A stretch of 25,282 nt of DNA from Saccoglossus kowalevskii (lineage: Eukaryota > Hemichordata > Enteropneusta > Harrimaniidae). Both the position numbers and the translations under genes were made by a program. Position 1 is the stretch's first letter. Every line of letters begins with the position of its first letter. The notes beneath the pieces were generated by a model. The model did no database searches. It was not told the DNA's origin and saw only the letters and a program-made list of their open reading frames with translations. Location of the stretch: the NCBI RefSeq assembly GCF_000003605.2, contig NW_003145783.1, forward strand, positions 452,744 to 478,025. The letters run 5' to 3'. Of this stretch, positions 1 to 10,517 are shown piece by piece.

Positions 1-3000
1 TATACAAAGTGATATATTACCATAATAGCATGTGTACAGAGTGATATTTCACCATAATAGTATGTGTACACAGTGATGTCACCATGATAGTATCTGTACA
101 GATTTATATAGCATCATAATGATATGTGTGCAAAGTGAAATAGCGCGAAAATAGTATGTGTACATAGTGATATAGCACCATAATGATATGTGTACAGAAC
201 GATATATCACTATAATAGTATCTGTACAGAGTGATATAACACCATAATGATAAGTATACAGAGTGATATAGCACTATAATAGTATGTGTACAGAGCGATA
301 TATAACCATAATAGTATGTGTACAAAGTGATATAGTATCGTATTAGTATGTGTACATAGTGATATAGCACCATAATGATATGTGCACAAAGTGATATAGC
401 GCGAAAATAGTATGTGTACAGAGTGATATTGCACCATAATAGTATGTGTACAGAGTGATATATTACCATAATAGTATATGTACAGAGTGATATAGCACCA
501 TAATGATATGTATACAAGTGATTTAGAACGAGAATAGTGTGGGTACAGAGTGAGATATCACCATAATGATATGTGTACAGAGTGATTTATCACCATAATA
601 GTATATGTACAGAGTGACATAGCACCATAATGATATGCATACAAAGTGATTTAGCACGAGAATAGTGTGGATACAGAGTGAGATACAAATGTATCACCAT
701 AATAGTATGTGTACAGAGTGATATAGCACCATAATGATATGTGTACAGAGTGATTTATCACCATAATAGTATATGTACAGAGTGACATAGCACCATAATG
801 ATATGCATACAAAGTGATTTAGCACGAGAATAGTGTGGGTACAGAGTGAGATATCACCATAATAGTATGTGTACAGAGTGATATATCACCATAATAGTAT
901 GTGTACACAGTGATATGTCACCATGATAGTATCTGTACAGATTTATATAGCATCATAATGATATGTGTGCAAAGTGATATAGCGCGAAAATAGTATGTGT
1001 ACATAGTGATATAGCACCATAATGATATGTGTACAGAACGATATATCACTATAATAGTATCTGTACAGAGTGATATAACACCATAATGATAAGTATACAG
1101 AGTGATATAGCACTATAATAGCATGTGTACAGAGCGATATATAACCATAATAGTATGTGTACAAAGTGATATAGTATCGTAATAGTATGTGTACAGAGTG
1201 ATATAGCACCATAATGGTATGTGTACAGAGTGATATAGCACCATAATGATATGTGTACAAAGTGTTATAGCGCGAAAATAGTATGTGTACAGAGTGATAT
1301 TGCATCATAATGCTATTTGTACAGAGTGATATATCACCATAAAAGTATATGTGCAGAGTGATATTTCACCTTAATAGTATGTGTAAAGAGTGATATAGCA
1401 CCATAATGATATGTGTACAGAGTGATATAGCACGAAAATAGTATGTGTGCAGACTGATATATCACTATAATAGTATGTGTACAAAGTGATACATCACCAT
1501 AAAAGTATGTGTACAGAGTGATATAGCATCATAATGATAAGTGTAGTGGTATGGCACCGTAATAGTATCTGTACATAGTGATATAGCACCATAATGATAA
1601 GTGTACAGAGTGATATTTCACCATATTAGTATCTGTACAGAGTGATATAACACCATAATAGTATGTGTACAGAGTGATATAGCACCATAATAGTATGTGT
1701 ACAGAGTGATATTTCACCATGATAGTATCTGTACAGATTTATATAGCATCATAATGACATGTGTACAAAGTGATATAGCGCGAAAATAGTATATGTACAT
1801 AGTGATATAGTACCATAATGATTAGTGTACAGAGTGATATAGCACTATAATAGTATGTGTACAGAGTGATATATCACCATAATAGTATGTGTACAAAGTG
1901 ATATAGCGCGAAAATAGTATGTGTACAGAGTGATATTGCACCATAATGGTATGTGTACAGAGTGACATTTCACCAAAATAGTATGTGTACAGAGTGATAT
2001 ATCACCACAATAGTATGTGTACAGAGTGATATAGCATCGTAATAATATGTGTACATAGTGATATAGCACCATAATGATATGTGTACAAAGTGATATAGCG
2101 CGAAAATAGAATGTGTACAGAGTGATATTGCACCATTATGGTATGTGTAAAGAGTGATATTTCACCATAATGATAAGTGTACAGAGTGATATAGCATCAT
2201 AATAGTATGTATACAGAGTGATATAGCACCATAATGACACGTGTACAGAGTGATATAGCGCGAAAATAATATGTGAACAGAGTGATATTCACCATAATGG
2301 TATGTGTACAGAGTGATATTGCACCAAAATAGTATGTGAACAGAGTGATATAGCAGCATAATGATATGTGTACAAAGTGATATAGCACCATAATGACACG
2401 TGTACCGAGTGATATAGCACTATAATAGTATGTGTACAGTGTGATATAGCACCATAATAGTATGTGTACGGAGTGATATAGCACCACAATAGTATGTGAA
2501 CAGGGTGATATAGCAGCATAATGATATGTGTACAAAGTGATATGGTACCATAATGACACGTGTACCGAGTGATATAGCACTATAATAGTATGTGTACAGT
2601 GTGATATAGCACCATAATAGTATGTGTGCAGAGTGATATAGCACCATAATAGTATGTGAACAGAGCGATATAGCAGCATAATGATATGTGTACAAAGTAA
2701 TATAGCACCATAATGACACGTGTATCGAGTGATATAGCACTATAATAGTATGTGTACAGAGTGATATACTATCGTAATAGTATGTGTATATAGTGATATA
2801 GCACCATAATGATGTGTACAAAGTGATATAGCGCGAAAATAGTATGTGTACAGAGTGATATTGCACCATAATGGTATGTGTACAAAGTGATATAGCGCGA
2901 AAATATTATGTGTATAATGGTATGTGTACAGCGTGATATATCACCATAATAATATGTGCAGTATGTTGTAGTACCAATATATTATGCGTAAAGTGTATTA

Positions 3001-3215
3001 TATCTCCATAATAGTATGCTTAGACATTGATTTATTACCATAATAATATTTTACAGAGTGATGTAGCACCATAATGGTATGCGTACAGAGTGATATAGCA
3101 CCATTATGATATGTGTACAGAGTGATATATCACGATAATAGTAAGTGTACAGAGTGATATAGCACAGAATGATATGTGTACAGATAATGTACAGATAGAT
3201 GTGCACCATAATGAT
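1..3215. repeat. 32-bp minisatellite array, about 100 monomers (array 1, left part)
   Basis: Tandem monomers of 32 bp run from the window edge to 3215. The core reads GTGTACAGAGTGATATA followed by a CACCATAATAG-like half; 1685-1716 is a representative unit. Monomers vary by substitutions and small indels and become degenerate after about 2900. Variant monomers recur in order, so there is higher-order structure (see findings). The minus strand of the consensus has no TAA, TAG or TGA in any register. Long minus-strand open frames made of His-Ser-Val-His / Leu-Tyr-Thr-Tyr-type repeats therefore appear; they are a by-product and not genes. The array continues beyond the left edge of the window. 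Confidence 0.97.
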
Positions 3216-3217
3216 TA

Positions 3218-3332
3218 GACTGGCAAAGTCGGGACTTCTTTGTTGTTTACAAAAAGAAATAATTAATTGTTTAAGTCTTTTTAGCGTGATCGCGAAAACT
3301 AACGTGACCGTGAAATAAATCCCGACTGGACG
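3218..3332 (+). repeat. Left terminal inverted repeat (115 bp)
   Basis: It pairs with 3883-3999 on the opposite strand. Shared blocks are the outer GACTGG, TCGGGAC, TCTTTGTTGTTT, GCGTGATCGC, AAAAACTA/GAAAACTA and the inner GACTGGACG. Because GACTGG occurs at both the outer and inner edge, each TIR is bounded by a short direct motif. Confidence 0.85.
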
Positions 3333-3363
3333 TATTTGAGGGCATTTGACTGCTGTTGATTAT

Positions 3364-3658
3364 TCATGAATGGCTGTGTGAAAGTAAACACATTAAACCC
3401 CAAAATTGCAGCTTACGGACTTTTCTTTCATTATCGCTATCAAAGCAGAAATAATCACAACTATTGTCGCCCGTAAGTTTCGTCAGATGGCATTGATCTA
3501 AACAGTATGGGGCAACCTCGTACAGTGGTTGTCCGCTTCCCATCGGAATGGCAACAAACACTTCCTTACTTAAGTAATAAATTCATAATCTTTTATGGAT
3601 TTGATCGCAGAGATAGATAATTCAACTTTCTAAGTGTAAAGGCGATATTTTCATCCAT
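3364..3658 (-). pseudogene. RecQ-like helicase N-terminal remnant inside the TIR element
   Basis: Starting at the ATG at 3658 the minus strand reads MDENIAFTLRKLNYLSLRS, which resembles the start of RecQ-type helicases (a short helix before the Q-motif). After a stop and frame change it continues LSKEVFVAIPMGSGQPLYEV. This matches the RecQ Walker A neighbourhood (gkdVFV-lPTG-GKSLiYq), but the catalytic GKS is changed to GQP and PTG to PMG. A further 40 or so codons to the stop at 3364 match nothing I recognise. A TTTTTTTTCAG acceptor-like stretch precedes the ATG. The piece is too short, and too damaged in frame and in Walker A lysine, to be active. Family assignment rests on motif reading only; whether it was the element's own gene or a captured host exon is unknown. 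Confidence 0.5.
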
Positions 3659-3882
3659 GTTTACTGAAAAAAAATGTCGATTTAAATGTCGGATGGATAT
3701 AAGTAGTCTTTCAAAATGAAGGGTCAAAGTGAAATGTCACGTACATTAACATAGATAAGTTATTACGAACACAACTGTACTCTGATCCGTTGTCAGTGCT
3801 AGTCAACAGCTTTTAATTAGCATAATCACCGGAGTGATTCCGTACCGGTTTTCACTCCAATGCAGGGAGTCGCCTGCAGATG

Positions 3883-3999
3883 CGTCCAGTCGAGATTTCT
3901 TTCGCGGTCATGCTAGTTTTTGCGATCACGCCTAAATGGGCTAAATTAACAATTATATATTTGATGTAAAACAACAAAGATGTCCCGATTTTACCAGTC
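3883..3999 (-). repeat. Right terminal inverted repeat (117 bp)
   Basis: Reverse-complement partner of 3218-3332, with scattered mismatches and a 2-nt length difference. Confidence 0.85.
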
Positions 4000-4001
4000 T
4001 A

Positions 4002-4152
4002 CAGAATTATATGTGTACAAAGTTATATAGCACAATAATGGTATGTGTACAAAGTGATTTATCACCATAATAGCATGTGTACAGAGTGATATATCCCCAT
4101 AATGGTATTTATATAGAGTGATATAACACCATAATGGTATGTGTACAGAATT
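4002..4152. repeat. 32-bp minisatellite array 1, right part after the TIR insertion
   Basis: Four to five further monomers of the same repeat and orientation (GTGTACAAAGTGATTTATC and similar) continue to about 4152. The array ends there, about 8 bp before a minus-strand AATAAA. Confidence 0.9.
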
Positions 4153-4160
4153 ATGAAGAT

Positions 4161-4166
4161 TTATTT
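4161..4166 (-). terminator. Candidate polyadenylation signal of the SLC22 pseudogene
   Basis: AATAAA on the minus strand, about 308 nt after the pseudogene stop and immediately before the minisatellite. Its position mirrors that of the intact copy, but this is motif evidence only. Confidence 0.3.
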
Positions 4167-4473
4167 TAAAGAAATAGTTATACTTAATATAAAATACCCA
4201 ATAATAGAATTATTCATATGAAAATGATACCCAAGGTTTTGGGCAATGTTATTCAATTTTAATAGTATAAGTAATAAAAACAATTGCACATATGATTGAC
4301 AGAAATGATTTAATAATAACATTATGCTAATTATGCAACAAGAGTAGTTATTGATTGTTTTATCTACTATGACAGTGAGCTACCGAAAAGTCTTATTGTT
4401 GTGTATTCTCTGTGACATTCCCGCATCTGGGCCTTGAACATTCATTGTATTCATCTTTCTTAGTAACACATAT

Positions 4474-7400
4474 TTACACAGTTGTCTGCAACAGGATTAC
4501 TTTATTCTTTTTTCCATCATTAAGGGATAGTTTTGCATATGCTCTGAAAGTAATTAAATAATTATCACATGTAAACTACATATATTAGCATCTGTTCGTA
4601 ACATTTGAACACCCACAATATTTAAATGTAAATCGTTTTAATTTGTGGGGAGATTAAATGATTTGAGTGTATCGTTTTATTCATTAGTTTTGTTTGTTCA
4701 GTCTCATTTCCAACTACTAAGTTTTGTTGAATAATTTTAGCACCACAATTGCTCGCGAAATTAACTTAATACCTCCACGAATAAGAATAAATACTTACTT
4801 TCCAAACATTTCACCTTCTTCTAGCGTTTCAGGTAGTTTCTGATGACGTGTTTCCGGTAACAATAATGTCACTAATCCAGCTAAAATTGATGTTGAACCA
4901 AATATGATAATTGGTGATGGTTGCCATAGTGTTTTAATCAATATCAACCGTGGTGCTAGAATACCCCCCACACATGGACGAAAGCCCTAATCCTATTGTT
5001 CTGTGTAAAAAAAATGCAAAGTTCTACAAATCAAAAGCATTTAGTTATTGATATGTCAATAATTGTACTGAAACTACTCAAAATCACGTTTTAAATGAAC
5101 ATATTTGCTAAAGCACAACAATTAACAAATTGTGAGATCGCTTACTGAAACTACGGAGTAATTAACAAAGCGAGTAATATGAATGTTTTATTTATCTACA
5201 CATCTGAGCTAACATTAAGCAATAGTTTTAAATTTGATCTTAATATTGATAAATCGATATTTTTTCTGAACAAAAAAATCAAATGCACAATGATCAAATT
5301 ATTATATAATAAACTGCAATTGTATGCAAATTCGGTAGGGAATAATGATTAGACTGTAATTACACATTAATTGTAACTAATTGTGTAACTAGTCAGTGTA
5401 AGTAACACTGTAGAGATGTAAACATTGTAAACCACGTATTTCATTACGAACAATTGCTTTCTTATTAGTGTAAACGTTTCAAGGTTGTATCGTCGTGCCA
5501 CTTACACATTCTTGTTTCACCTCCCATGTTAATTTAACGCAAATTTTAATAAAACTTTTACATTGAAATGAAATGAAAACGGCTGCTGGTTGGCTAATTC
5601 TTTCATGCAATTTCAAAACAACATTTAACCAAGTTTGTTTTAGTATTACATAAAACACAATTGCATAAACCAGACTGAACACTTGTCTGGAATTCACAGG
5701 GTTCCAGGGTACAGAGTGAGCCCACGAACCGAGCCTAAGCATACACGCTAAATATATCTTCTCCTGTGATGGCGTGTTATACTGTAAGTGACATCATATC
5801 GCCATGTGCTAGTTTCATTCACATAGACATGTACACACAAACACATGGAACCTATTGTTGTTAATTTTCAGTTGCAGTTCGTGTGCATATACAAGTACAC
5901 GTGATGATGACGTCAAGATAACATTATTAACTACATCTCACCTTCTAGGAGTTGGGTAGATTTCAGCAGAAAATATAAAGACAATGGCAAATGTGGCACT
6001 AACAGCAAATTTTCCAATCATTGCCAAGGTAATACCAATCCATTGCATCTTACCTGAAAAAAAAAGAATTTTAACTGTTCTTTATTTTTTCTTACGAAAA
6101 GTCACCTGGAAATTATATGACATGTTTGACCAATACATATTATAATTTTGGTTATATGCCAGAATAACTGCCACTGTCTTGTTTTGGATACTAAACTGAG
6201 TATAACTGAGCATTTGTATAGCATAGTTAACGGAATCGATATGAATTCGGTTATACTTACAAACTGGTGCCAACAACGTATACATGAGACTCCCGCTACT
6301 ATTAATGTTGATGACTGAGACCATCGATGTCCAAAGCGAGTTTCAGGAAGAAAGATTGATAGCGTATAAGCTGGTATTTCCACTGCTCCTGACATGAAAG
6401 CATTCAAGTAGTCATTGCCACCAAGATTGGACGTATTAAGTGAAAGCCCATAGTACACTAAGCTGATAGTAAACCTGTTTGAATGACAAGACATGAACAC
6501 GGTTAACGATCACACTGGTTGCCTTTGACTGACAAAACCATTTGTTTTTGTTGCGTTTTTCTTACCAGTTGAATAAAGTCAAGGACACTCCCAGCATCTT
6601 CTTCTTTCTGTAATAGTTATAAATACAATTGATCGTGTGTGTACGCCGGCTTCAGTTTTTATACATGCAAATGTACACAAACTGTTCACATATAAGTTAC
6701 ATTCGCACAAATTATAAGTAAATAGCTGACGGCTGAAAGCAGTCTTACAGTAATATTTTTACTCTTTGAATGATATACACGAATGAATTTCAGCAATGTT
6801 CTGGCTTTCTTCAATACACATACAAACTGGCTGTTGGCCTAGTCGATAATTTAGATGTAACATACCTTTAAATCACCATTATATTCCTCTAACTCTTCAT
6901 ATACGCTGTCGGGAACAGTAACTTTATTCACTTCAGCACACTTTCTAATGATTGCCGCTGCCCTTTCCGCATTTTTTCACTGAAAATCAGCCATATTGGT
7001 GAATCCGGAATAATCCTAATAAAAGATCAAACATGTATTTATATACAATGCCATCAATATACATAGTTATTTAATATCCCTGTACTTTGCATATGATTTG
7101 CATGAAATAAGACACCTCACCAATGTGCACAAATAAATTTAATAAATGGCACATTGTACGCCACTTTGTTCAATTTGAAGGCGCAAGTTCTATATTAATA
7201 TCACAGCAAAACTCTGGCAATTGGTATTGATGATTCTGATGCTGCGCATAAACCGAATAAAATTGTCATCGTTGTGAGGAATATTGGCCTAAAAACTCTT
7301 AACATGCAGAAAATTAATGTTCCTTTCATTAAAATAATAATTATTATAATTTAACGTTACTTTCAAACTTGAATATTACTTACCACCAGTACAAGAAAAT

Positions 7401-8727
7401 CATGGCCGGTAATGACAAGCAAAACTGCAATATCCACCAGTATCTGATGAAGTACGCCAACAAAGCTAATAGCATATATCCAAAACTGAAATAAAATTCT
7501 ATCACAGCTCCGGTGAACACTCGCTTTGAGGGTTCAACGAGTTCGGTTGCTAGAGTGTCGAGATATTGAGAATAAAGTAAATTTGGGTTTATAAACTAAT
7601 CAATTTTGGAATATAATTAAGACATCAAACATCAGTTGTTTTAAAGTATTAAGTGATATTTTCGTACCTAAAAAAAAGGCCACCATCACAAATCCCATGT
7701 GCGAAGCACCTACAAATATATGAATATGGAGTGGGCTTGGATATTCGATGAGAAGGCACAGGCTGTTCCTGGAATCGCCATGCACAACGCAGACATCAAC
7801 AAAATGGGTAAACGCCCGATTCTGGAATATATGCTGAGAATGTCATGTAGTTCTAAAATGGTTTGCATACTTCATTATTTTGTACAGTTTTAAGTAATGT
7901 ATGTGGTACAGATACATTATCGATTCAATTTGTATAATGATCTATCGAGTACCGGATTTAATAGGTGAATTTTGATAATATTTAGTCCTTCACTAAGAAT
8001 GTACGTAGTAAATATTTTTAAAATTCACTAACTTGTCACAAAGAACCCCGAATCCAACTGCTCCAATGAACAAGCCAGCCATGTATGCAGATGAATATAG
8101 TGCTCCCAGTACTAGCGATCACATACTAAATCAAACTGCAATGCAATACATTTCGTATGATATAAATAGTTCACACCGAAAAACAACGTTTTCCCAAATT
8201 TATTGTTAACAGAGGAATCTGTAACTGGACAACCTATACAACACAAACAAATGAATGTATATATCATTTTATAAATCTTAAGATATTAATCGAATCTATA
8301 AAACTTACCTCCTGAAATATCGTTGATTTTTACTGAGATCGGTCATATCTCCACCCGTGATTACACTTTATGGTATTGTTTGTGTATGACTTGTTTTCAT
8401 AGCGTTCACAGTTACTGTAAACCAAACTACTCTCACACTGTTCAGAGCTCTCCTGTAAGGGTATAATGTGGTTCTTTATCATATTCCAGCAAATCATTGC
8501 CGAATTGTTTAAACTACATTCAGCATCATCTAAATCTGAACATAGCACCAATGGTCTGTCTCGGCGGCTAAGGACACTTGTGCGAATGCATGGCTCGCTG
8601 GTAAGATTACCATTAAGCAAATGAGATAGTAACATCGTTTCTGATATGTTCCAAATTCACCAAGATATTCACCAAGTATGTCATCAAACTTTCTACATTT
8701 ATGCGTCTCTTCTCTAAACCTCTTCAT
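4474..8727 (-). pseudogene. SLC22-family transporter pseudogene (tandem copy 1)
   Basis: Ten exon remnants match the intact copy at 16402-23121: 8309-8727, 8033-8135, 7668-7821, 7384-7549, 6866-7015, 6566-6607, 6261-6474, 5942-6053, 4799-5000 and 4474-4543. All introns keep GT and AG. Lesions: exon 1 has a 1-nt deletion near 8538 and TAC to TAA at 8330-8332; exon 2 has a TAG at 8112-8114 plus a 1-nt deletion; exon 3 has a 1-nt deletion near 7720; exon 5 has two 1-nt insertions and PESPRW changed to PDSPIW; exon 6 has a net 41-nt deletion between ACTG microhomologies; exon 7 has a 4-nt deletion near 6280; exon 9 has an 8-nt deletion removing the Ala-Arg-Ile-Gly region and giving TAA at 4934-4936. 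Exons 4, 8 and 10 stay readable (exon 4 has a 3-nt in-frame loss). The last exon ends in QTTV. No full-length transporter can be made from this copy. Confidence 0.92.
6329..6484 (-). other. 156-bp tract identical to 18241-18396 (gene-conversion candidate, copy 1 side)
   Basis: It covers most of exon 7 (TM7-TM8 region, including YYGLSLNTSNLGGNDY) and 10 bp of the preceding intron. I compared it base by base with copy 2 and found no difference. The first mismatches are at 6328 and 6485, and many follow on both sides. Confidence 0.85.
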
Positions 8728-8776
8728 ACTGATATGTCGTACTATATACATAAAACATAAGATGTTACATAAAACT
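8728..8776 (-). promoter_or_regulatory. 5' leader of the pseudogene with conserved splice acceptor
   Basis: Upstream of the start codon the minus strand reads CTCTTTAATATTTCAG (AG at 8776-8775), then 47 nt to ATG. The intact copy has the same acceptor-like string. Homology between the copies ends a few tens of bases farther upstream. This implies a 5'-UTR intron or a spliced-leader acceptor rather than a start site right here. Confidence 0.45.
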
Positions 8777-8799
8777 GAAATATTAAAGAGTGATTTCAT

Positions 8800-9600
8800 C
8801 AGAACTGCGCAACTACGAATTCCACTGTTATGTTATTGTTCTTCCGTTCTGTGGTTGATCTTTAGCGACATTGTACACACTACCGTAGTCATATAGCCTT
8901 AGTTCGACCAACAATTATTTTGAATAATTCGAAACATGATTATCTGAATATTGCATATTGCAATGAAACATGGTATTTAGATTTGTGAGGCAAATTGACA
9001 ATCTCTCTAAACTCGACCGCCTAAAGACAGCAAAGGCTTCAACTCGTATGTGTTTGTTAGAGTGTAAAGATATTTGGTAAATAGTTATGGAGTTATAGAC
9101 TTTATTGATGAGATGAATGGATTATTCAATAACCTGCATGGCTAAATGACCAAAGCTCACTAAATGTCAACTCAACCCATACAACACATAGTCTGGGCAT
9201 TAATCGTTGCAATCATGCTGATATTTTGACATCCACGTTGCCTCCAGTTCTATGTTTTGTTAAGAAAATTAACATTATTCGCCATAGAACTGTCAGGCCA
9301 GACTTTCATCAGTCTACGCATTCTAAAATCTTCGATTGTGCAATATAGAGTCATCTTAAGTCAATGTATTTATATATCAGATATTTCCATACAAATTAAT
9401 AGTCTTTGAAGGTGTGATAAATATTATATGCTACCACCTGATATTAGAACAATAATAGCGTTGAACTAGGTCTTGCCTGCATACAATCTTAAATTACAAT
9501 ACAACCTTTCACGTGTATTGGACCATGAGCACACCATGGAAGTATTGTTAATTTTTGTTTTAATATTTTTCAAAGAATAGAGAGATATAGTTTGGTTATA
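8800..9600. other. Spacer with no recognised gene
   Basis: AT-rich sequence with short, broken frames on both strands. I see no repeats, RNA genes or protein motifs. It may hold the promoter and first exon of copy 1, but I cannot identify them. Confidence 0.5.
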
Positions 9601-9602
9601 TG

Positions 9603-9950
9603 CTGCATTTGGGTGAGACTAAAAGACAATTGGGTGATCGTTTTGTTGAACATTTGTGTACTTTCAAAGACAACAAGATCGCAGATGCCGTGGCATTTTT
9701 GTACCCCCTCCCCCCATGGACTGTGTCTCTGATATGACTGTTATTTGGTATTTTACATATTAATGGCGGGGGTTCCTCTCGTTCCTCTCGTGTGAGCAAT
9801 CGTTAATATTCAAAATTTGCACACTCAGTCCAGCTGGCATTTTGTCAATTCACCTCATTTCATTTGCCTTGATTGTGGTTTTATGTCTTATAGTGAGGTG
9901 TTTTTCTGTCTTGTGTCCACTTGCTGGGGGCGGGTTGAACCCGAAACGTT
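9603..9950 (+). pseudogene. Penelope-like retroelement remnant (GIY-YIG endonuclease domain)
   Basis: One plus-strand frame reads LGETKRQLGDRFVEHLCTF from 9609. This is the conserved core of the GIY-YIG endonuclease found at the C-terminus of Penelope-like elements (Y-I-G-E-T-x-R-x-L-x-x-R-x-x-E-H). After a frame change it gives VSDMTVIWYF near 9724-9755, then from 9794 EQSLIFKICTLSPAGI. These correspond to the later D-M-x-V and E-x-x-W-I-x-x-L-x-T-L-x-P-x-G-L-N motifs, in the right order and spacing. The string CCCGAAACGTT follows at 9940-9950. The frame is broken at least twice, the reverse-transcriptase domain is not visible upstream, and the tyrosines of the GIY signature are not preserved. 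It is a dead 3' fragment. Confidence 0.6.
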
Positions 9951-10446
9951 CTGTTTTTTTATTCTTCGTATTAGTGATTTGTTTATTCTCCGCTGGTCGG
10001 TTTTATTGTTCTAGTTTGGTTATCTATAGTGTATTCTGTCTGTGAGATGTTACATTTTAGGTGGGATTCGGTCACATAGACCAGAAACCAACATCCATTG
10101 GCTAATTATGATCACTTGTTCTTATAATTATCCATCCGACATCAGAATACATGCATGCACCTATTCACAAATACACATTTATGCTGGCCAAGTTCTTGTA
10201 CAATATCCTATAGTTAAATAGCTCATATAGTGGCACATTTATGTGGTTTTGACAACTTCTACTCTTAGTGTTCATACATCAGTCAGTGGTTAGTGATTTA
10301 TAATGTTTTGTTGAAGGTAAATTTTCCTTGGCTAATTTCACTAAGTTTTCTTGTTTTTCTTTTTAGACAATGGATTCTGATATGACAAGATTTGTTACGT
10401 TTGCCTTGGACCAACAAGCAATTGGAATGGCAATTTTCAATTAAGC

Positions 10447-10496
10447 NNNNNNNNNNNNNNNNNNNNNNNNNNNNNNNNNNNNNNNNNNNNNNNNNN
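10447..10496. other. Assembly gap (50 N)
   Basis: Exactly 50 N, a conventional placeholder length, directly abutting an (AT)n run. The true length and content are unknown. Confidence 0.99.
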
Positions 10497-10517
10497 ATAT
10501 ATATATATATATATATA
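10497..10517. repeat. (AT)n microsatellite at the gap edge
   Basis: Ten AT dinucleotides follow the N run immediately. The gap probably reflects collapse or failure within a longer AT tract. Confidence 0.9.

Larger units (their letters stand above)
3218..3999. mobile_element. TIR DNA element (782 bp) flanked by TA, inserted in the minisatellite
   Basis: The two ends are long imperfect inverted repeats. The left end (3218-3332) begins GACTGGCAAAGTCGGGAC. The right end read on the minus strand (3999 to 3883) begins GACTGGTAAAATCGGGAC, and the match continues to a shared GACTGGACG about 115 bp in. TA flanks both sides (3216-3217 and 4000-4001), as expected for a TA target-site duplication. Minisatellite sequence abuts on both sides, so the element jumped into an existing array. 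TA duplication is typical of the Tc1/mariner/pogo group, but no transposase frame is present, so this is a non-autonomous or internally deleted copy and its superfamily is not established. The interior contains a RecQ-like helicase fragment on the minus strand. Confidence 0.85.

Noticed and set aside
104-2869. Many minus-strand open frames of 63-160 codons in the minisatellite
   Set aside because: They translate the same stop-free 32-bp repeat in rotating registers, have no start context or domain, and break at indels. They are repeat artefacts.
1-4152. CRISPR-like array (32-bp periodic repeat)
   Set aside because: There are no unique spacers; monomers are contiguous and the context is an animal genome.
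5479-5742. An 87-codon minus-strand frame in intron 8 of the pseudogene
   Set aside because: The homologous intron of the intact copy does not keep it open, and there are no family motifs.
7699-7893. Plus-strand 64-codon frame overlapping exon 3 of the pseudogene
   Set aside because: It is the antisense shadow of the SLC22 exon; the minus strand carries the conserved family sequence.
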